A stretch of DNA of 64,000 nucleotides from Solibacillus sp. FSL H8-0523 (GCF_038051985.1 NZ_CP150291.1:682001-746000); one strand, 5' to 3'; positions 1-8,984 are shown, counted from the stretch's first letter. The notes: generated from the letters alone by a model not told the origin. Numbers and translations: made by a program.

Positions 1-243
1 ACAACAATCTACAATCTTACCGCACAATTATCAAAGGCATACTCATTTGAGCAAATAAAAGCAGTTTTTGGTTCTAATTTTGAACGAGGTTATGATACGA
101 TTCCAGGTAAAATATTTATTACTTACGATTTAGGAAGTTATAAAATCTATTTTGAAGCAGTACAAGAGGTCGATTCAGATGCAGGATATTCGATGCCTCT
201 ACCACAATTTTCGTTTAAAACATATTCTGTAGTGAATTTTTAA
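1..243 (+). CDS. C-terminal part of an unidentified protein (5' end outside window)
   Basis: An open frame runs from the first base to a TAA at 241-243 and gives 80 residues with no internal stop. The peptide is rich in aromatic and beta-branched residues (KIFITYDLGSYKIYFE), which suggests an extracellular or beta-rich domain, but I do not recognise the family. Its start lies before the window. A hairpin terminator follows it at 268-302, which supports this being the real 3' end of a gene. Confidence 0.6.
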   Translation, partial: TTIYNLTAQLSKAYSFEQIKAVFGSNFERGYDTIPGKIFITYDLGSYKIYFEAVQEVDSDAGYSMPLPQFSFKTYSVVNF

Positions 244-267
244 GAGTGATGCAGTATGGATTTATAT

Positions 268-302
268 GATGGTTTCTGTATTATGCAGAAGCCATCTTTT
301 TT
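268..302 (+). terminator. Rho-independent terminator after the partial gene
   Basis: The arms 268-278 and 285-295 pair over 11 bp (one G-U) around a 6-nt loop and are followed by a T run. Confidence 0.75.
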
Positions 303-387
303 AGTTTCTATTGGACAATGCTTACAAGGAAATTTTGAGCACCAAATAAAATTGAAAGGGGCTTGAGAGGTTTTTGGGATTTCAAGA

Positions 388-420
388 ATAAAAAAACCAA
401 CCTACAAATGCAGGCTGGTT
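388..420 (-). terminator. Rho-independent terminator of the yjbI-spxH unit
   Basis: Read on the minus strand, a 10-12 bp stem containing AACCAGCC pairs with GGTTGGTT and is followed by a T run. It lies about 40 bp beyond the spxH stop. Confidence 0.75.
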
Positions 421-460
421 AGAAATATTAGGATAAGTGCGAGAATTTTGTAACGCTGTG

Positions 461-1267
461 CTATTTTGCGCGCCAAAGTGTGACGTCGTCAGTCATGAGG
501 CGCTCGACTTTTTGCTGGAGCATACGCTTTTTGAGCTCGCGTTCAGCAGCTTGCTCATTGATTGAATAGATCTCAGCTACTTCAGTTGTCGTTAATGTTG
601 TAAATCGAGTAAATAAATCATCTAGTGACGGAGCAGGTTCACGAATTAATTCTTCACCTAACAGCTCCGCTAAAATATGTTCATATACCTCATATTGATA
701 CGAACCACTTACTTTTAAGCCCTCATCCTCAATGCACTCATTGAAAAAGACGATACTTGGTACTTCTTCGACTTCCATTTCGCGTGTTAAATATAAATCA
801 CTTTGGAACGAGCGGGCTGCTTCTTTTGAGCCAAAGTCGATCATAAATTCATTCATATCTAAATCAGCATGCTGTGCAATTTCGATTAAAGTTGCATGGG
901 AGTTAATGTTGCGTACTTTTAGCTTTGCCACTTCTTGTACTTTGTTTAAATAGCGGAATCCAGCACGTTTCCCTTGAAGCTCTGCTGCTTTAATCGCAAT
1001 AGACGGGAGTGCGGGATGGGTAATATCCAATTCGGCTCCGGAAACACAGCCCTTCATACGGTTTGTCATACAGTTAAGTGATGATAATTCCGTACTTAGG
1101 ACATAACGACATGTAAAATAGTGACCATACTCTACTTGAAGCCTACGCAATGTTAATTGCATTGCGTGTGCGCGTTCATCAAGTGGGTCAATGAAAATGT
1201 AAAGTTCAATCGGTTTATTACATGTAGAAGGTGCTACAGGTTGCTGTAAAACTTGGACATTATTCAC
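461..1267 (-). CDS. spxH: SpxH/YjbH, ClpXP adaptor for Spx degradation
   Basis: 268-residue DsbA-like thioredoxin-fold protein. In the Bacillus family SpxH binds the regulator Spx and presents it to ClpXP. The fold signature is seen at residues 20-60 (ELYIFIDPL, then LRRLQVEYG). At residues 30-33, where B. subtilis YjbH is recalled to carry CPEC after FVDPL, this protein reads DERA, and the His/Cys-rich N-terminal stretch is also missing. The start is GTG (1265-1267), overlapping the yjbI stop by 4 bases, so the two genes are translationally coupled. The yjbI-yjbH order is as in B. subtilis. Identity is supported by both sequence and neighbours. Without the cysteine pair, redox or zinc sensing by this adaptor is doubtful. 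Confidence 0.88.
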   Translation of the reverse strand: MNNVQVLQQPVAPSTCNKPIELYIFIDPLDERAHAMQLTLRRLQVEYGHYFTCRYVLSTELSSLNCMTNRMKGCVSGAELDITHPALPSIAIKAAELQGKRAGFRYLNKVQEVAKLKVRNINSHATLIEIAQHADLDMNEFMIDFGSKEAARSFQSDLYLTREMEVEEVPSIVFFNECIEDEGLKVSGSYQYEVYEHILAELLGEELIREPAPSLDDLFTRFTTLTTTEVAEIYSINEQAAERELKKRMLQQKVERLMTDDVTLWRAK

Positions 1268-1662
1268 TCAAATCCCTCCTCATCATTCGGCGCATTTACC
1301 ATATGGTGAGCAGTCATGACAAGGCGTTTGTAATAGACTTCACGGAATTTCCCGTCTAATCCAACCTCGTCCATTGCTTCTGCCATACATTCTAGCCATG
1401 CTTGAGCACGATCGGGTGTAATTTTAAAATGCATATGTCTCGCACGCATCATGGGATGACCATGCTCTTCGGTATAGAGGTCTGGTCCGCCAAGATACTG
1501 CGTTTGAAATTGAATCTGTTTACGAATTGTTTCAGAAAAATCTTTAGGGAAAATGGGAATTAGTAAAGGGTGCTTCGCCACTCGAGAGTAGAACGCATTC
1601 ATTAATTCAGAAAGCTTTTCAGCGCCGATTTCCTCATAAGGAACCGTATATTTTCGATTCAT
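1264..1662 (-). CDS. yjbI: Group II truncated hemoglobin YjbI
   Basis: 132-residue globin of the truncated 2-on-2 type, expected to bind heme and oxygen or deal with NO and peroxide in the cytoplasm. Visible group II hallmarks are Tyr25 (B10), the proximal histidine in RARHMHF (His76) and Trp89 (G8). The frame is open further upstream, but the ATG at 1660-1662 has an AAAGGAG site about 7 nt before it and gives the usual family length. It is the first gene of a two-gene unit with spxH, a pairing conserved in Bacillales. The link to Spx suggests a shared role in oxidative or nitrosative stress. Confidence 0.93.
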   Translation of the reverse strand: MNRKYTVPYEEIGAEKLSELMNAFYSRVAKHPLLIPIFPKDFSETIRKQIQFQTQYLGGPDLYTEEHGHPMMRARHMHFKITPDRAQAWLECMAEAMDEVGLDGKFREVYYKRLVMTAHHMVNAPNDEEGFE

Positions 1663-1771
1663 TTGTTGTACTCCTTTGTGTCTTACTTCGTCCATATTAT
1701 CAATGATAACCCATTTATGTAATGAATGTTTCATTTGGGCGATACAATTATTCTAGCAACGTAAAGCAGTT

Positions 1772-1813
1772 TTAACAAATAAAGTGCCCTACAAAATATT
1801 TTGAAGGGCGCTT
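1772..1813 (-). terminator. Terminator of the yjbK-cwlQ unit
   Basis: A near-perfect 14-bp inverted repeat with arms containing AGCGCCCTTC and its complement lies directly after the cwlQ stop, followed on the minus strand by a T-rich stretch. It may also stop traffic the other way. Confidence 0.65.
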
Positions 1814-1816
1814 TCC

Positions 1817-2593
1817 TTAAGCATTAAAGTAATTTAACACGTTTTTTACATAGTTCTGTGTTTCTGTAAATGGCGGGATGCCACCGTATTTATTTACGTT
1901 ACCAGGCCCTGCGTTATAAGCAGCAAGTGCGGTTTCGATATTATTATCGAACTTGTCCAACATTTGGCGTAAATATTTCGCGCCACCCATAATATTTTGC
2001 TGGGGGTCGAAGCGGTCCTCTACACCTAAATAGCTAGCGGTTGTAGGCATTAATTGCATTAAACCAGATGCACCAGCTGAGCTGACGACAGAAGAATTGA
2101 AATTCGATTCTTGTTTCATCACGGCCGCAATGAGCTTTTCAGGCACATCATATGTTTGTGCAGCTTTTTTAATTTCTGAACTGTATTTTTCAGCACCGGC
2201 AAGAATGTTTTCGTAAGAAGTTTTGCCTGTGTAATCTTTTGTATAGTCATCAAGCGTTTTGTTCGTTGTTTGTCCTGTCATGCTACTGATTGCATTTGGC
2301 GCGACTTGGCCACTGTTATTAAATAAAAATGAAGAAATATAGGTAGTCGCATTCGCTGAAGTAGCAGATGCATCGCCTTGTAATGAATTCATAAGTTGTT
2401 GTAATGAGCTGACATCACCAAGTTCATTCAATGAGCTTGATGTACCAAGACCTTGACCATTTAATAAATCACCAAGTAATTCAGAAAATAATGTAGAGTT
2501 TGATGATGACATCGTTGAACTTGAACTATCGGACGTGTTTAAGTTCTGCAGTGCCTGTAGCTCTAATAATGTTTTCATTGATGAAATATCCAT
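1817..2593 (-). CDS. cwlQ: SLT-domain lytic transglycosylase (CwlQ/YjbJ-like)
   Basis: 258 residues. Residues 1-120 form a Ser/Asn/Thr/Leu-rich low-complexity region with no clear signal peptide. Residues about 130-255 are an SLT (goose-lysozyme-like) domain: catalytic Glu162 in VMKQESNFN, GLMQLMP at 177-183 and AAYNAGPGNV from 224. Such enzymes cut the MurNAc-GlcNAc bond of peptidoglycan. The B. subtilis homologue next to yjbK is CwlQ, reported to have muramidase and transglycosylase activity. It sits 8 bp after yjbK and is probably cotranscribed. The absence of a standard signal peptide, as in other YjbJ proteins, leaves the export route open. Confidence 0.87.
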   Translation of the reverse strand: MDISSMKTLLELQALQNLNTSDSSSSTMSSSNSTLFSELLGDLLNGQGLGTSSSLNELGDVSSLQQLMNSLQGDASATSANATTYISSFLFNNSGQVAPNAISSMTGQTTNKTLDDYTKDYTGKTSYENILAGAEKYSSEIKKAAQTYDVPEKLIAAVMKQESNFNSSVVSSAGASGLMQLMPTTASYLGVEDRFDPQQNIMGGAKYLRQMLDKFDNNIETALAAYNAGPGNVNKYGGIPPFTETQNYVKNVLNYFNA

Positions 2594-2601
2594 GAAAGCA
2601 C

Positions 2602-3189
2602 CTATCCTTTCTGACTATTTAAAGCCGTCATAAAGCGCACGATTTTTTTCGGTGCAGTTTTCGGCTCAATATTATAGTTTTGTAAAAACTGAAGAAACAC
2701 AGATTTTCCAAATGTTTCATCATTTGTTTCATATTCTACCTCATAATCGTCACAGTGCAAATAAAAAGAATGATCGAATACGAGTAAGCCGCCCTCATAG
2801 GGAAGCTCGACGCGGTCTGTTGTCAAGGTTCCGTAGCGCTGTAAGTTGTTCAACGGAATGTCAAAAAGTGCTAGACGTTCCTTCACATGTGGCGCTTCAA
2901 TGCCATTCCCCGCAAGCATTTGATCGGCTTGGTCGCGTGTTAGCAGGTCAGTTGTTTCTAAATGCTGATGCTCCGACGATTTTTCTTTAAGCGTGCATTC
3001 AATCGTCTGTTCAAATTCACGAATACGCAGTGCACTTTTGATCGTTTTTAAATGAAGCTCGGGCGTATCGAAGTAATGATTAACCTGACGAATAATTTGA
3101 TCGGGTGTTACCGCAAAATCTAGAAGCATTTGCTCATACTGCGCTTTTGTTAACATGTTTTTAAATTCAATTTCGATGTGTTGAGACAT
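2602..3189 (-). CDS. yjbK: CYTH-domain protein YjbK
   Basis: 195 residues. The N-terminal EIEFK (ExExK, residues 6-10) is the signature of CYTH/triphosphate tunnel enzymes, which bind triphosphates with divalent metal in a beta-barrel. Further charged strands typical of the tunnel follow (LRIREF, ECTLKEK, DRVELPYEGG). The physiological substrate of YjbK is unknown to me; inorganic triphosphate or a nucleotide is likely. It starts with ATG at 3187-3189 and is followed after 8 bp by cwlQ. Confidence 0.87.
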   Translation of the reverse strand: MSQHIEIEFKNMLTKAQYEQMLLDFAVTPDQIIRQVNHYFDTPELHLKTIKSALRIREFEQTIECTLKEKSSEHQHLETTDLLTRDQADQMLAGNGIEAPHVKERLALFDIPLNNLQRYGTLTTDRVELPYEGGLLVFDHSFYLHCDDYEVEYETNDETFGKSVFLQFLQNYNIEPKTAPKKIVRFMTALNSQKG

Positions 3190-3317
3190 GGTCGTACCCC
3201 TTTTGCTAATAAATTTATAAAATGAATCGTTGTGAACTGGAAATGCAGTTTAATTAATGTTTTTCTTTATGGTAAAATATGAACAAAACAAGTTTTTAAT
3301 AAAGGAGCTCTATTCCA

Positions 3318-3701
3318 TTGCGAAACGTCTATTTGATTGATCAATTTAACGTAGTACATAATGAAATTCACTTTATTTTAAATGAAACAAAACAACTTAG
3401 CCAACTTCAGCCAACTGGGCAGGTATTGGCAGATTCAGATCATGAAGCCATTCTTTATCTAATCGACGAAAATGATACATATAATTATGTAAGCTTTGGT
3501 CAGTCAATTTGGTCGCAATTGGCACATATGATTGTATCGGATCAAAAGGCCTTTTTAAAAGTAGAAGATGGTCTACTGGAGCTTACCGATTTTACAGAAG
3601 AGCTTAAGGCGCTGCTCTATAATATTGAAGGTAATAGCAACTACGGAGAAGTTTTTGTGCAAGCCATTGAGAATACGTTTGCTGATTTTTTCGGTAAATA
3701 A
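3318..3701 (+). CDS. yjbL: YjbL, UPF0738 family protein
   Basis: 127-residue acidic cytoplasmic protein of unknown function. It has no signal peptide or membrane segment. I assign it to UPF0738 from its length, its place between yjbK and yjbM, and its general sequence. The start is TTG at 3318-3320, with AAAGGAG about 10 nt upstream. It is the first plus-strand gene of the block, divergent from yjbK. Confidence 0.75.
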   Translation: MRNVYLIDQFNVVHNEIHFILNETKQLSQLQPTGQVLADSDHEAILYLIDENDTYNYVSFGQSIWSQLAHMIVSDQKAFLKVEDGLLELTDFTEELKALLYNIEGNSNYGEVFVQAIENTFADFFGK

Positions 3702-3868
3702 GAAACTGTGATTGCATAAAGGAAACTGTCAGAAGAAAAGCCATCATTTCATGCGATTTGGCGTGAAATGTGTTTTTCTTTTGGCTAAATAAAGTATAAT
3801 GAGTAAAGCAACGTGTTGTGAAATAGTAGGGAACGAGAGCTACTATTTTAGTTGGGAGGTTTTTGTAA

Positions 3869-4549
3869 ATGGGACAATGGGAAATATTTTTAAGTCCATA
3901 TAAACAAGCAGTGGACGAATTGAAAATTAAATTAAAAGGGATGCGTTCACAGTTCGGGATTATGAGTGGGAATTCACCGATTGAATTTGTAACAGGACGC
4001 GTAAAACCACTTGCTAGTATATATGATAAATCGCTTGCAAAAGGCATCCCATTTGAACCAACGGCGCATTTAGGTAACGAGTTACAAGATATTGCAGGCG
4101 CACGTATTATGTGTCAGTTTGTAGATGATATTGCAACAGTGGCCGAGCTGATTCGCCAACGCAATGATATGACAATCATTGAAGAAAAAGATTATATTAC
4201 ACATAGTAAGCCGAGCGGATATCGTTCGCATCATATGATTGTGGAATATCCTGTAGAAACAATTCAAGGGCGTATCGTGGTTGTAGCAGAAATCCAAATT
4301 CGTACATTAGCAATGAATTTCTGGGCATCGATTGAGCATTCACTGAACTATAAATATAAAGGGATTTTCCCTGAAGAAATTAAAAATCGTCTACAAAGTG
4401 CAGCAGAAGCAGCGTTCCGTTTAGACGAAGAGATGTCGTCCATTCGCAGCGAAATTCAAGAGGCACAGGCCTACTTTAGTGAAATAAAAGAAGCAACGAA
4501 TCCAGCAATCCATAAGTCAAATGACAAAGAGGAGCGTGAACGTTCATGA
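3869..4549 (+). CDS. relQ: Small alarmone synthetase RelQ/YjbM (GTP pyrophosphokinase)
   Basis: 226 residues. Synthetase-only member of the RelA/SpoT family: transfers pyrophosphate from ATP to GDP or GTP to make (p)ppGpp. Motifs typical of the synthetase fold are present ([54 protein letters not shown]). No hydrolase, TGS or ACT domain is present. In B. subtilis this enzyme is YjbM (SasB). ATG at 3869 follows a GGGAGG site. The last four bases overlap the start of nadK (ATGA), so the alarmone synthetase and NAD kinase are coupled, as in other Firmicutes. Confidence 0.95.
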   Translation: MGQWEIFLSPYKQAVDELKIKLKGMRSQFGIMSGNSPIEFVTGRVKPLASIYDKSLAKGIPFEPTAHLGNELQDIAGARIMCQFVDDIATVAELIRQRNDMTIIEEKDYITHSKPSGYRSHHMIVEYPVETIQGRIVVVAEIQIRTLAMNFWASIEHSLNYKYKGIFPEEIKNRLQSAAEAAFRLDEEMSSIRSEIQEAQAYFSEIKEATNPAIHKSNDKEERERS

Positions 4550-5340
4550 AATTTGCCATTCAATCACGCCGAGATGACCAATCAAACGAATTGATGGAGC
4601 TCGCAAAATCGTATTTAGTTGATTTCGGTTTACAATTTGATGATGAAGAACCTGAAATTGTCCTTTCTATAGGTGGAGATGGAACGCTGCTACATGCCTT
4701 TCACCGATACGCCAATCGCTTAGACAAAACCGCATTTGTTGGCATTCATACAGGTCACTTAGGTTTTTATGCAGACTGGAAGCCATCCGAACTTGAAAAG
4801 CTTGTGCTGTCCATCGCGAAAAAGGAATTTAATGTGGTCGAATATCCGCTGTTAGAAGTACAGGTGCATCGTCATCACTCGGAATCGAGCATGTATTTAG
4901 CACTGAATGAAGCAACGATTAAATCACCAGACGTCACGCTTGTGATGGATGTCGAACTAAACGGAGAGCATTTCGAGCGCTTCCGTGGGGACGGGTTATG
5001 TATTTCAACGCCATCAGGAAGTACGGCTTATAATAAGGCATTAGGTGGCGCGATTATTCACCCAACACTGCAAGCATTCCAAATTACTGAAATGGCGTCG
5101 ATTAATAACCGCGTTTTCCGTACCGTTGGGGCATCGCTCGTGTTACCTGCGCATCATAACTGTGTATTAAAGCCAGTCAACGAGCAGCAATTTAATATGA
5201 CAGTGGATCACATTAGCATGGTCGAAACGGATGTAAAATCGATTACATTTAACGTGGCAAACGAAAAGGTTCGTTTTGCTCGTTTCCGCCCATTCCCATT
5301 TTGGGAGCGTGTGCACGATTCATTTATTTCAAACGAATAG
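4546..5340 (+). CDS. nadK: NAD kinase
   Basis: 264 residues. Phosphorylates NAD to NADP in the cytoplasm. The family signature GGDGT is at residues 43-47 with the key Asp45, followed by the second family motif [14 protein letters not shown]. Length is normal. Its start overlaps relQ by 4 bp, and the pseudouridine synthase begins 11 bp after its stop, giving a relQ-nadK-rluD-like operon like yjbMNO. Confidence 0.96.
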   Translation: MKFAIQSRRDDQSNELMELAKSYLVDFGLQFDDEEPEIVLSIGGDGTLLHAFHRYANRLDKTAFVGIHTGHLGFYADWKPSELEKLVLSIAKKEFNVVEYPLLEVQVHRHHSESSMYLALNEATIKSPDVTLVMDVELNGEHFERFRGDGLCISTPSGSTAYNKALGGAIIHPTLQAFQITEMASINNRVFRTVGASLVLPAHHNCVLKPVNEQQFNMTVDHISMVETDVKSITFNVANEKVRFARFRPFPFWERVHDSFISNE

Positions 5341-5351
5341 AATGAGGCATT

Positions 5352-6236
5352 ATGGATAAACGATTTCAATTACAATTTATAAATGAAGTCCCAGGACAAT
5401 TGCTGCGAGAAGCGATTGCTACATGGGGCATTTCAAAGCGTGCGCTCACGGCGATTAAATTCGATGGTGGCGCACTTTATGTCAATGGCGAAGAAAAAAA
5501 CGTCCGTCATCCACTTGCTGTAGGGGATGAGGTAACGATTCTTTTCCCCCTAGAGCAAGTAAGTGACGGCCTGATTCCACAGCAAGGGCAACTTGATATT
5601 GTCTATGAGGACGAGGCGCTACTTGTTATTAATAAGCCCGCCTTTATGAGCTCGATTCCATCTCGGGAGCATCCAGATGGTAGTTTAGCTAATTTTATTT
5701 GTGGCTATTTTGAAACAAAACAGCTCGCATCGACCGTGCATATCGTCACGCGTTTAGACCGTGATACATCAGGTTTAATGGTGATTGCGAAGCACCGACA
5801 TATTCATCACTTAATGAGCGAGCAGCAACAGGCGGGACTTGTACATCGAGAATATGAGGCGGTCGTAGAAGGGATTGTAACTACGGACACAAAGTCGATC
5901 ATCGCGCCAATTGGTCGAAAGGATACGAGCATTATTGAACGGGAAGTACGCGAAGATGGTCAGTTTGCGCATACGGATGTAACGGTACTGGCGCGTAAAG
6001 CGGAAACAACGCACGTACGCTTAAAGCTACATACAGGCCGTACGCATCAAATTCGTGTGCATATGAGTTTTATTGGTCACCCATTAGTTGGTGATGAATT
6101 GTACGGAGGCGATCGCGCACAGCTAGGTCGCCAAGCGTTACATTGCCGTTATGTGGCGTTTATTCATCCACTAACAAAGCAACCCGTGCAATTTGAATGC
6201 GAGCTGCCACAGGATATTATAGAAGTATTAAAATAA
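5352..6236 (+). CDS. RluA/RluD-family pseudouridine synthase (YjbO-like)
   Basis: 294 residues. An S4-like N-terminal region (about 14-65) is followed by the catalytic domain with RLDRDTSG from residue 134, whose Asp136 is the nucleophile that attacks uridine. A later GRTHQIRVH motif is also standard. The target is probably 23S rRNA, but the exact site cannot be read from the sequence. Last gene of the relQ-nadK unit, closed by the terminator at 6241-6272. Confidence 0.92.
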   Translation: MDKRFQLQFINEVPGQLLREAIATWGISKRALTAIKFDGGALYVNGEEKNVRHPLAVGDEVTILFPLEQVSDGLIPQQGQLDIVYEDEALLVINKPAFMSSIPSREHPDGSLANFICGYFETKQLASTVHIVTRLDRDTSGLMVIAKHRHIHHLMSEQQQAGLVHREYEAVVEGIVTTDTKSIIAPIGRKDTSIIEREVREDGQFAHTDVTVLARKAETTHVRLKLHTGRTHQIRVHMSFIGHPLVGDELYGGDRAQLGRQALHCRYVAFIHPLTKQPVQFECELPQDIIEVLK

Positions 6237-6240
6237 CGGA

Positions 6241-6272
6241 AAGATGCCAACATTGCGTGGCATCTTTTTTAT
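6241..6272 (+). terminator. Terminator of the relQ-nadK-yjbO unit
   Basis: The arms AAGATGCCA and TGGCATCTT pair, followed by T6, beginning 4 bp after the stop codon. Confidence 0.9.
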
Positions 6273-6574
6273 TTAGTAAAATTAGGGCCCATAACTAAAA
6301 GTTGGGGAAATACGGTATTATGGACACGTACCACATGGCCGTAATGCGCTCATGCCGTAGCCCAGCAATCCAAAAAGTAAGACTAAATTCGAAAAAGCAA
6401 CCCCGTATTATGGTGATGAGCTGAAATTAGTGAATAGCCTCATGATGTTAGAAATAATCCAAGCAAAAGCGTAGTGAATAGATTAAAATAATAGTGAAAT
6501 AAATAAGTGCTTGACGCTACTTGAAATTTCGTACTAAAATAATGCGTCATGAACACACGAGAGGAGGGGACAGC
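6273..6574. other. 302-bp gene-free stretch before mgtE
   Basis: No convincing reading frame, and no match to the conserved blocks I know of the magnesium M-box leader that precedes mgtE in B. subtilis. A short repeated string (CGTATTATGG-like, near 6310 and 6405) is present. It may be a decayed gene or an unrecognised leader. Confidence 0.3.
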
Positions 6575-7945
6575 ATGATAGAAGAAAAAAACAATGGCGT
6601 TCATTTTGATGAATCCTTTTTACGCATGTTACTTGATGAAGAAAACATTGAAACATTCCGTGAGCATTTTTTAGAACTTCACCCATATGATCAAGCGCAG
6701 TTTTATGAAGAGGTGGGCCCTGATATACGACAGACGATCTATCAGTTTTTGTCTCCTCAAGAAATGGCCCAAATTTTTGAGGCAATTGAACTCGATGATG
6801 ATGAATATGAAAACTATTTAAATGAAATGGATACGTCATACGGTGCGGCGATGCTTGGTTTTATGTACGCCGATGATGCAGTAGACATTTTAAACGAATT
6901 AGATACAGAGCAACGTGAAAACTATTTAGACATGATGGATGACGAAACTGTCGAAGAGATTAATGAGCTGTTAGGCTATGAAGAATATACAGCCGGAGCG
7001 ATTATGACAAAGGAGTACGTTTCGGTACAAGAAACGGCAACCGTACGCGAAGCAATGCGCGTGCTACGTCAAGAAGCGCAAACAGCAGAAACGATTTACT
7101 ATATTTTTGTTGTCAACGATCAACATCAATTGTGCGGGGTATTATCGCTTCGTGAGCTCATTGTAGCGGAAGGCGATCTATATGTTCGCGATATTATGAG
7201 TGATAGAATTGTGTCTGTGAAAGTGACAGACGATCAGGAAAAAGTTGCGACGTTAATGAGAGACTATAACTTTATAGCAATCCCTGTTATTACAGATGAA
7301 CGTGAGCTACAAGGGATTATTACCGTCGATGATATTATTGACGTTATCGATGAAGAAGCGGAAGACGACTACTCAAAATTAGCCGGGATTTCTGATATGG
7401 ATGATATTGATTCTGGTCCGATAAAGGCGGCTGGTAAACGTCTGCCTTGGTTAATCATTTTACTGTTTTTAGGGATGATTACATCTGGGTTAATGGGGAT
7501 TTTTGAAGCGACGTTAGATAAGGTCGCGTTACTTGCGACATTTATTCCACTGATTTCGGGGACTTCGGGGAATAGTGGGACACAGGCACTTGCCGTAGCC
7601 ATTCGTGGTATTGCGACAGGTGATATCGGTGGGAAGAGTAAATTTCGATTGGTGTTGCGTGAATTAAGTACGGGTCTCATTATGGGGCTTGTTAGCGGAG
7701 CACTTGTTGTGGGCATTATTTTCATTTGGAAAGGTACGTTTATCATTGGGCTACTCGTTGGCGCGGCCATTTGTTGCTCCATTATTGTCGCGACATTAGC
7801 GGGCTCGTTTATTCCGATTATTATGCACAAGCTCGGTGTTGACCCAGCCGTTGCATCCGGTCCGTTTATTACGACATTAAATGACGTAACAAGTATCGTT
7901 ATTTACTTAGGCTTAGCCTCGACGTTTATTAACCAAATTATGTAG
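6575..7945 (+). CDS. mgtE: Magnesium transporter MgtE
   Basis: 456 residues from ATG 6575, which follows a strong GAGGAGGGG site. An earlier TTG at 6521 has no such site. The order is MgtE N domain (about 30-130), two CBS domains (about 135-260) and a five-helix membrane domain (about 285-456) with TSGNSGTQALAVAIRG, the segment lining the magnesium pore. The N and CBS domains sense cytoplasmic Mg2+ and close the channel. No riboswitch was recognised upstream. Confidence 0.95.
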   Translation: MIEEKNNGVHFDESFLRMLLDEENIETFREHFLELHPYDQAQFYEEVGPDIRQTIYQFLSPQEMAQIFEAIELDDDEYENYLNEMDTSYGAAMLGFMYADDAVDILNELDTEQRENYLDMMDDETVEEINELLGYEEYTAGAIMTKEYVSVQETATVREAMRVLRQEAQTAETIYYIFVVNDQHQLCGVLSLRELIVAEGDLYVRDIMSDRIVSVKVTDDQEKVATLMRDYNFIAIPVITDERELQGIITVDDIIDVIDEEAEDDYSKLAGISDMDDIDSGPIKAAGKRLPWLIILLFLGMITSGLMGIFEATLDKVALLATFIPLISGTSGNSGTQALAVAIRGIATGDIGGKSKFRLVLRELSTGLIMGLVSGALVVGIIFIWKGTFIIGLLVGAAICCSIIVATLAGSFIPIIMHKLGVDPAVASGPFITTLNDVTSIVIYLGLASTFINQIM

Positions 7946-7990
7946 CGAATTGCTTTTTGGTTGCATATTGTATGAAAAAGGATGTGCAGC

Positions 7991-8302
7991 ATGGATGGGC
8001 AGCCGCTACTTTATATTGCGAGTCCAAAGTTTATAAAGCAAGTGATTGAACAAGAGGAGAGTACATCGATTTTTGTACCTACCGCTGTTGAAAAAACAAC
8101 AAATGCGTTAGTAAAAAAACAATTAAGTTATTTTTCGAAACCGTTGAAAGAGCCGCGCATGCTCTTATTTTTAATGAATGATGGTGAGCGTATTTATGCA
8201 TCAATTGACCGCTTGCAGGCAAATGAAGTACTACTCAATTGTTTTCATAATAAGCGTTGGATTAAAGCGTCGGATATTGTCATGATTCAGCATACAATGT
8301 AA
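7991..8302 (+). CDS. Unrecognised cytoplasmic protein
   Basis: 103 residues from ATG 7991, chosen because an AAAAAGGA site lies about 9 nt before it; the in-frame ATG at 7982 overlaps that site. No signal peptide, membrane segment or known motif. The second half (LLFLMNDGERIYASIDRL, then KRWIKASDIVMI) looks like a small beta-rich domain. It stands alone between mgtE and a coat gene and ends in its own terminator. Confidence 0.65.
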   Translation: MDGQPLLYIASPKFIKQVIEQEESTSIFVPTAVEKTTNALVKKQLSYFSKPLKEPRMLLFLMNDGERIYASIDRLQANEVLLNCFHNKRWIKASDIVMIQHTM

Positions 8303-8303
8303 A

Positions 8304-8335
8304 GAGGAGCCAAAGTTACTGGCTCCTTTTTTTAT
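8304..8335 (+). terminator. Terminator after the unknown gene
   Basis: AGGAGCCA pairs with TGGCTCCT, followed by T7. It could also terminate part of the convergent coat gene transcript. Confidence 0.85.
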
Positions 8336-8342
8336 CTTTATT

Positions 8343-8855
8343 TTAATTACAAATGCCAAGGTCTACGTCGTCAATACACTGCACGGCGCAGAAGCAATCC
8401 AAGTTAACTGTTACACAGCTATCTGATGCGACAAATCGTGTCACACGACAAACATCGCGGAAGGAAATTGCTGTCCCGTCATTATTTAATAAGTCGACTG
8501 TACGACCGTTGTCATCCTCGGGAACGAGTACACGTAACGTCGCGCAGCAACCATCGAAAATATCTTCAACGCGGAAGTAGATGGATACGCAAGGTGGCTC
8601 ATCGCTCGTTGAACTAAACGTTGCAAAGAACGGCGAACCATCTTTGTTAAGTAATGTGAACACACGTGTATCAGCTGAAGAGCGCGCTGGGTTGACGATT
8701 CCACCAAGAGGCTCTAAGAAACAGTTTGTTGTACATGTCGAACATTCATCCTGCACCGCTGCATTTTGAATTTCTAAAATCGCACGTACCACTTCACAAA
8801 CGCAGCCATTTGTTGATTGGCCACCTACATTATTATCAGCTCTACCACACCCCAT
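8343..8855 (-). CDS. CotY/CotZ-like cysteine-rich spore coat (crust) protein
   Basis: 170 residues with many cysteines spread along the chain (GCVCEV, CSTCTTNC, DGCCATL, DVCRV, LDCFCAVQC), a pattern of the CotY/CotZ proteins that cross-link into the outermost spore layer. ATG 8853-8855 is preceded by a near-perfect AAAGGAGGTG. A sigma-K-like -10 element lies about 30-40 bp upstream. CotY and CotZ cannot be told apart here, and only one copy is in the window. Confidence 0.85.
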   Translation of the reverse strand: MGCGRADNNVGGQSTNGCVCEVVRAILEIQNAAVQDECSTCTTNCFLEPLGGIVNPARSSADTRVFTLLNKDGSPFFATFSSTSDEPPCVSIYFRVEDIFDGCCATLRVLVPEDDNGRTVDLLNNDGTAISFRDVCRVTRFVASDSCVTVNLDCFCAVQCIDDVDLGICN

Positions 8856-8885
8856 AATTTCACCTCCTTTACGCTGAGCTCTTAC

Positions 8886-8894
8886 TAAAATATG
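8886..8894 (-). promoter_or_regulatory. Sigma-K-like -10 element for the coat gene
   Basis: The minus strand reads CATATTTTA, an exact fit to CATAnnnTA of mother-cell sigma-K promoters. No good -35 (AC) was found at the usual distance, so the call rests on the -10 and on the coat function. Confidence 0.4.
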
Positions 8895-8953
8895 AATTGA
8901 AATCTACATGAAACGGGCGAATGCTCACTGTCGTAAAAGTTCCAATAGCCAAT

Positions 8954-8984
8954 TGAATAAATGAATGATGCCGCGGCTATACTT
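8954..8984 (+). promoter_or_regulatory. Sigma-G-type forespore promoter before the spoVA block
   Basis: TGAATA (8954-8959), an 18-bp spacer, then TATACTT (8978-8984). This closely fits the sigma-G consensus TGAATA-N17/18-CATACTA, and spoVA operons are known sigma-G targets. It lies about 30 bp before the first gene. Confidence 0.6.

Noticed and set aside
3604-4047. 147-codon minus-strand frame across yjbL and relQ
   Set aside because: It overlaps two real genes on the other strand and shows no domain or start signal.
6273-6574. Magnesium M-box riboswitch before mgtE
   Set aside because: The conserved AGGTGAGGCTCC-like block and the other core segments could not be found.
8353-8769. Several plus-strand frames opposite the coat gene
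   Set aside because: They are antisense to a strongly supported cysteine-rich coat protein with a perfect ribosome site and have no such site themselves.
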